Shown here: positions 32,633 to 36,723 of the stretch, piece after piece
Layout: each line of letters begins with the position of its first letter
How positions within the stretch are numbered: the stretch's first letter is position 1
DNA from: Runella sp.
GTDB lineage: Bacteria; Bacteroidota; Bacteroidia; Cytophagales; Spirosomataceae
Assembly: GCF_027484545.1 (NCBI RefSeq)
Contig: NZ_JAIXST010000091.1
Span: 1-36,723 of the forward strand
Length of the DNA stretch: 36,723 bases
Direction: 5' to 3'
Made by a program: the position numbers and the translations under genes
The notes under the pieces: generated by a model
What the model was told of the DNA's origin: nothing
The model's input: only the letters and a program-made list of their open reading frames with translations
Databases searched by the model: none

Positions 32633-34138
32633 TCAGAAACGCTCTACCTCATAAGTTATTTTTTCGTTTCGGCTAAAATCAAAAAGCGTTAATCGGCGTA
32701 AGGTATAAAAGGAAGTCCAATAGGTTTTTAGCACATTCACAAAATTCTGCCGGGCCTGTACCGTTTCGTTGAGGGCAATGTTAAGGTCAGTGGTTGATAT
32801 TTTCCCTAAAAGATACCGTTGCTTCGTAATCTCTAAACGACGATGCGCAATAGTATCCGCTTTTTGGGCAACCATCAATTGACTGTTTTGCTGATTAAAA
32901 CGTAAGGCTTGCAAATAAATCTCCTGTTCAAAATTGATTTCCTCCTGCTTTACAGTCACTTCTACCAATTCGCGGTTGGCTTTTGCCAATTTAATTTGTG
33001 ATTTGCGATACCCCCAATCCTGAATCGGAACGTCTATATTTACCCCCACGTACTGTCGGCTTTGTAAATTGCTGTAGGAATCTCCCAAGCGGGCAGCCGT
33101 TTGTTGCGTTCCGACGTTGGCAATCACCCCCAAATTAATACTATTAGCTCCTTTGGCCTCCGCAATCTGTCGGTCGGCTTCTAAGCGTTGATTTTTAAAG
33201 TCAACCAATGCTTTTCGATTGTTTTTTGCTTCGATCAATGCCACTTCAGGCGAAATGGTCAGAGCGGGAATTGGGGGCGGAATGGTATAAACAAGTTGCT
33301 CAGTTAAGGGCAAGCCCAAAATCCGTTTCAAATTTTGGGACGCAATTTCCAGATTTACTTTCGCTTCGTTGACCTGATTTTGGGCATTGAGCGTATTGAG
33401 TTCCAATTGGAGAAGTTCATTTTCTGTGAGTTTTCCAATCGAAAAGCGTTCTTTAGAAATTTTGTAAAGTGTATCCGTATTAGCTTGGTTGGTTTGTGAA
33501 ATTTCGACCGCCACCTGCACCGTCAGTCCTTCAAAAAACAATCCTACGGCTTTTAGACCCGTTTCTTCTAAGTCTTCCATGTAACCTCGTTGAGCGGTTT
33601 CAAAAGTCAATGGTTCAATGAGTTTTCGCCATTTAAGCTCATTGTAGAGCAGCGAGCTTTGGTCATAAGAAAGTGTAAAAGGAGAAGAAAGAAAATAACT
33701 GGCCTGCCCCGCTAAAAAATTATCAGTTCGCTGCAATGCCGTCCCAAAACGCAGCTGCCCGCCCGTTAATCCTACGTTTTGAACCACATTGATGCCCACA
33801 GAATTATTCGCCTGATTGACTTTCCTGAATTCGATGGAACCGTCGGGTTGAGTAACGGGATTGATGGAACGAAAAAAAGTAGGCACACTCGCACTGAGGC
33901 GGATTTGGGGCTTAAATCGTGCCTTAAAATTCTGATACCGCCAATAGCTGCGCTCGTACGTGTTTTTGGCTCGGAAATAATACGGCGAATTTGTTTTAGC
34001 CAATTCGACCGCTTCCTCCAGGGTGAGGGTTCGCGGTTGGGCATGAAGGGTGTGCCAAAGCAAAAAAAGAAAGGTACTTATCAAGGCACGATTGACTACG
34101 TGGAATACGGATAAAACATCCGTTAAAATCGCTCTCAT
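32633..34138 (-). CDS. TolC-like outer-membrane efflux protein
   Basis: A 501-residue outer-membrane channel with leader MRAILTDVLSVFHVVNRALIS then LWHTLHAQ and mature start PRTLTLEEAVELAKTN, the classic TolC opening. Two repeats of the TolC fold are seen; the second begins TISPEVALIEAKNNRKALVDF (about 305) and contains QRLEADRQIAEAKG. ATG 34138 is preferred to an upstream start because the leader then begins with it. It pairs with the RND permease upstream; no adaptor is in the window. Confidence 0.9.
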   Translation of the reverse strand: MRAILTDVLSVFHVVNRALISTFLFLLWHTLHAQPRTLTLEEAVELAKTNSPYYFRAKNTYERSYWRYQNFKARFKPQIRLSASVPTFFRSINPVTQPDGSIEFRKVNQANNSVGINVVQNVGLTGGQLRFGTALQRTDNFLAGQASYFLSSPFTLSYDQSSLLYNELKWRKLIEPLTFETAQRGYMEDLEETGLKAVGLFFEGLTVQVAVEISQTNQANTDTLYKISKERFSIGKLTENELLQLELNTLNAQNQVNEAKVNLEIASQNLKRILGLPLTEQLVYTIPPPIPALTISPEVALIEAKNNRKALVDFKNQRLEADRQIAEAKGANSINLGVIANVGTQQTAARLGDSYSNLQSRQYVGVNIDVPIQDWGYRKSQIKLAKANRELVEVTVKQEEINFEQEIYLQALRFNQQNSQLMVAQKADTIAHRRLEITKQRYLLGKISTTDLNIALNETVQARQNFVNVLKTYWTSFYTLRRLTLFDFSRNEKITYEVERF

Positions 34139-34320
34139 CTGTGTAGTATTTTTAAATACAATAATTTTAAAATTCACGCAAAGCAGCAAAGTGTTTATTG
34201 TCAATCATTTTCAAATGAACTCATCGCACATCGCACAGGTGACTCCTCTTCTAATGAACACATTTACTCAAAAAAGTACGTAAAATCAGTTTTCATCATT
34301 GATGACGTAAATAGTTGCTA

Positions 34321-34371
34321 ATTATCACATTTTCAAATTATCAAATTATAAATTATCAAATTATCAAATTT
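34321..34371. repeat. AT-rich 8-base word tract (AAATTATC)
   Basis: Four near-perfect units of AAATTATC follow one another (CAAATTATCAAATTATAAAT and onward), beginning in an ACATTTTC word; on the minus strand they read TTTGATAA repeatedly. The tract overlaps the stop codon of the RND permease gene (34370-34372) and separates it from the TolC-like gene. Confidence 0.8.
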
Positions 34372-36723
34372 ACTTAGCTTTCAACAAAAAACAAGGTAAA
34401 AATACCACCAATACCACCAACGACATCAGCAATCCGCCAATGGTTCCTACCCCCAAAGCAAACCAGAAAGGTTCGTTTTCGTAAAGTAAAAACGGTATCA
34501 ATCCCACCACCGTGGAGACAACCGTAAGCCATATTGGAATGATTTTATGTCGAAAAGCAAGAAGGTATAAATCAAATAAACTCATTTCAGGATAATGCTT
34601 CCGCAGGGTGTTCCATTCGGCAATGATAAAAATACCCGCACAGACCACATTGCCCGCCAACAGCACAAAGGACGCATAACCGCCTTGGTCGAAGTTGTAA
34701 TCAAACCAATAAAAAGCCAAAAACACCCCGACGTACGACAACGGAATCATACCAATTAAGGCCAACGGCTGTAACAAACTCTCAAAAATGACCGCGCAAA
34801 CGATGTAAATCAGGACCATTACCAGCCCAATCAGTTCGTATTGCTTGCGGGTTTCTTCATTGAACCAATTGTATTCCGATTTTTTGACCGTATAACCCAC
34901 GGGCAGCGTAGGGCGAAATTCATCCAGCGTTTTGGTCAAAAATTTATCACCGAAATGCCCGCTGCCAAAATACTCAAAACTCACCATCCGCACGTATTGC
35001 TGGTCTTCTTTGAAAATCTCGGGAATGACTTTCTCTTTGGTAATCGTTGCCAACGAATTGAGTTTATAGGAAACCGATTCCGATTGAAACGGCTGATGGT
35101 TGAGTTGATATACGTCAAAGGTTTGCGCTTGCCTCGGTATCACCTTGATGGATTCGTATTGGCCATTCATAAACGTATACAAATCAGCGTTCGGACGACT
35201 GGAGCGTTGATGAAGCCCTTTGTATATACCTGACAGTGTAGTATTTCGCAGGGCCAACGCGCTGTTTTGGGTTTGGAGGGCGTATTCGTACAAATTTTTG
35301 TTGCTGAATAGGCCCATCCCTCGGTTAATATTCACCTCCTGAATGCGGGGATGCGGCGCTTCCAGCAGCGTTTTGAGGCGGGTGGCTTGGCCTTCCAACT
35401 GTTGGTAATTATAGCCCAACATGCGTACGTTAAAACTCGGTGTTTGGTTTTCTTCCAACGACTGACTGAAGCCCTGCCCAACGCCGTAAATATTCCAACT
35501 AATGCCGCTCATTTCGGTGGAAAGGGCAATGGTGCGGTTTTTGAGTTGGTACGGAAACGAGCCGTCTTCGTGGTTTTTTTTAAAATAAACCACCATGCTG
35601 CCCTGCTGACCATTGTAAATTTGCGTGATAAACCGATCTACTTCGGGGTAAGATTTCAGCTCATTTTCGAGCCGTTCAAAGACCAAATTCATTTGTTCGA
35701 TTGTGCTGTTGTTAGGCAATTCGGCCACTACGTATAAGGCTGTCCGTTCAGGTTTGCCAAAATAAGCCCCTTCATACACATAATTGACAAAAAGGCGCAG
35801 GGTTCCGCCCAGCCATTTATTCAAAACAGGACGTATTTCGTCGTTAAACCACTCATTTTCAAAGAGAGGATTGTAGTAAGTAGCCAACGAATTGTCTTTC
35901 TCTAACTGATTGGGCAACAAAAAGATAGGGGTACCAAAAAGCAAAACTCCTGCCAAAATGACCGTCTTGCGAAAACGTAACAAAAGGCGTAAAATAGCCC
36001 TGTAAATAACCTCACCCCAACCCTCTCCTTTCTGGAGAGGGAGTAGCTTATTCCCCTCTCCAGAAAGGAGAGGGGGTAGGGGTGAGGTTGACATCAACGG
36101 AGGGATAAATCCCACCGCTACCGCCAACGAAACCCCCAACGTAATGACCATCACTACCGCAAAATCAAGCAAGTCAACGCGGGCTTCGTCGGGCAAAAAC
36201 CAAATAACAGCCAAGCCCGCGCAGGTGGTAAGGGTAGCGCCCAACAGCGCCGCAAACACCTTCAGATCCCGATAACGACGGTAGTGTTCTATCATCACAA
36301 TGACGTTGTCGATGATGATGCCCAACGACGTTGTAAGTGCTGCCAATGAATATAGATGAATCTCTACCTGGAACACATAAAACAGGATCACCGACAGCAA
36401 CAAACACACTGCCATACTCACCCCGATCAAAGCCAGGTAACGCCAGCTACGCATGGTCAATAACACAAACAAAAACAGAATCAATACTGCAAAACCCGAC
36501 TGAATACCAATGCGTTGCAGGTTTTCTTCGATGTATTGGGTGGCATCGTATTCGGTGCGAAGTTGGTAGCCGGCGGGTAGTTTTTTTTGGAGTTCGGCGA
36601 GGCGTTTTCGGACTTCCTGGGCTACCTTGAGTTGATTGGCCCCTGCCGCCGCCGACACCGTGAGATTGAGGGCATTTTGGCCGTTAACGCGGTAAAACGA
36701 CGTAGCAGGCTGTTCTTGGCGGG
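34370..36723 (-). CDS. RND efflux transporter permease, 5' end outside the window
   Basis: An inner-membrane proton-driven exporter. 784 codons are visible and the frame stays open through the window edge (preceding residues RQEQPATSFYRVNGQNALNL), so a GTG at 36658 is not a start; about 250 N-terminal residues are missing. Visible: periplasmic end, helices FAVLILFLFVLLTM and SVILFYVFQVEIHLYSL, the TM4 motif GIIIDNVIVMIEH with a single Asp where AcrB has two, a large second periplasmic domain and the final helices ending LPCFLLKAK. Residues SPLPPLLSGEGNKLLP and following come from a palindromic insertion at 36008-36089. Substrate is unknown. Confidence 0.92.
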   Translation of the reverse strand, partial: RQEQPATSFYRVNGQNALNLTVSAAAGANQLKVAQEVRKRLAELQKKLPAGYQLRTEYDATQYIEENLQRIGIQSGFAVLILFLFVLLTMRSWRYLALIGVSMAVCLLLSVILFYVFQVEIHLYSLAALTTSLGIIIDNVIVMIEHYRRYRDLKVFAALLGATLTTCAGLAVIWFLPDEARVDLLDFAVVMVITLGVSLAVAVGFIPPLMSTSPLPPLLSGEGNKLLPLQKGEGWGEVIYRAILRLLLRFRKTVILAGVLLFGTPIFLLPNQLEKDNSLATYYNPLFENEWFNDEIRPVLNKWLGGTLRLFVNYVYEGAYFGKPERTALYVVAELPNNSTIEQMNLVFERLENELKSYPEVDRFITQIYNGQQGSMVVYFKKNHEDGSFPYQLKNRTIALSTEMSGISWNIYGVGQGFSQSLEENQTPSFNVRMLGYNYQQLEGQATRLKTLLEAPHPRIQEVNINRGMGLFSNKNLYEYALQTQNSALALRNTTLSGIYKGLHQRSSRPNADLYTFMNGQYESIKVIPRQAQTFDVYQLNHQPFQSESVSYKLNSLATITKEKVIPEIFKEDQQYVRMVSFEYFGSGHFGDKFLTKTLDEFRPTLPVGYTVKKSEYNWFNEETRKQYELIGLVMVLIYIVCAVIFESLLQPLALIGMIPLSYVGVFLAFYWFDYNFDQGGYASFVLLAGNVVCAGIFIIAEWNTLRKHYPEMSLFDLYLLAFRHKIIPIWLTVVSTVVGLIPFLLYENEPFWFALGVGTIGGLLMSLVVLVVFLPCFLLKAK
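36008..36089. repeat. 82-base palindromic element inside the RND gene
   Basis: AACCTCACCCC at the left end is mirrored by GGGGTGAGGTT at the right. Inside, CCCTCTCC-TTTCT-GGAGAGGG (36021-36041) and its reverse complement (from about 36053) are each hairpins and complement each other, around a short AT-rich centre. The frame stays open, adding about 27 residues after IPPLMST in a loop next to a membrane helix. Confidence 0.8.

Noticed and set aside
36658-36723. GTG at 36658 as start of the RND permease
   Set aside because: The frame continues to the window edge with residues typical of the permease (FYRVNGQNALNL), so the true start lies outside.

Overview
The window looks like a chromosomal segment of a Bacteroidota bacterium, most likely order Cytophagales (a Runella- or Spirosomataceae-like genome; this rank is inference from gene content). 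Supporting signs are several matches to the Bacteroidota promoter form (TTTG, about 20 bases, TAnnTTTG), no strong Shine-Dalgarno sequences, Tat-signal TldD paralogues, GH95 and heme-binding PVC-type proteins, and a DUF4159/MoxR/DUF58/BatA/DUF4175 operon. Coding density is high and most genes are on the minus strand. I see no rRNA, tRNA, CRISPR array, transposase or integrase.

Layout. 1-1000: start of an unknown gene, a small exported protein and a higBA toxin-antitoxin pair. 1150-5240: small unknown protein, LolA-like exported protein, trpA, and a divergent TetR-fabF operon with an operator over its promoter. 5470-11655: divergent peptide deformylase, a large exported heme c protein and a GH95 alpha-L-fucosidase. 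11658-14916: a Gfo/Idh/MocA oxidoreductase whose last 25 codons occur a second time 2.1 kb away; between the copies lies an AT-rich two-gene module, an AAA-15 type ATPase plus a putative PD-(D/E)xK-like protein. 14917-16661: broken DoxX start, Cys-less LOV-like PAS protein and a hemerythrin HHE protein. 16793-24412: six tightly packed genes of the MoxR/DUF58/BatA cluster. 24503-30953: two tandem TldD/TldE pairs. 31222-36723: MocA-like nucleotidyltransferase, truA, a TolC-like outer-membrane protein and an RND permease cut by the window edge.

How the parts fit. The heme protein, GH95 enzyme and oxidoreductase suggest breakdown of a fucosylated glycan outside the cytoplasm followed by sugar oxidation (inference). 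The TldD proteins carry twin-arginine leaders while the TldE partners do not, which suggests joint export of folded pairs. The TolC and RND genes form an efflux unit whose adaptor probably lies past the window end.

Most worth a second look are the ATPase/nuclease-like module bounded by duplicated gene ends (a candidate mobile defence unit), GC-rich palindromes inserted in frame inside two genes, and AT-rich or low-complexity tracts built from 7-8 base degenerate words that each abut a stop codon.
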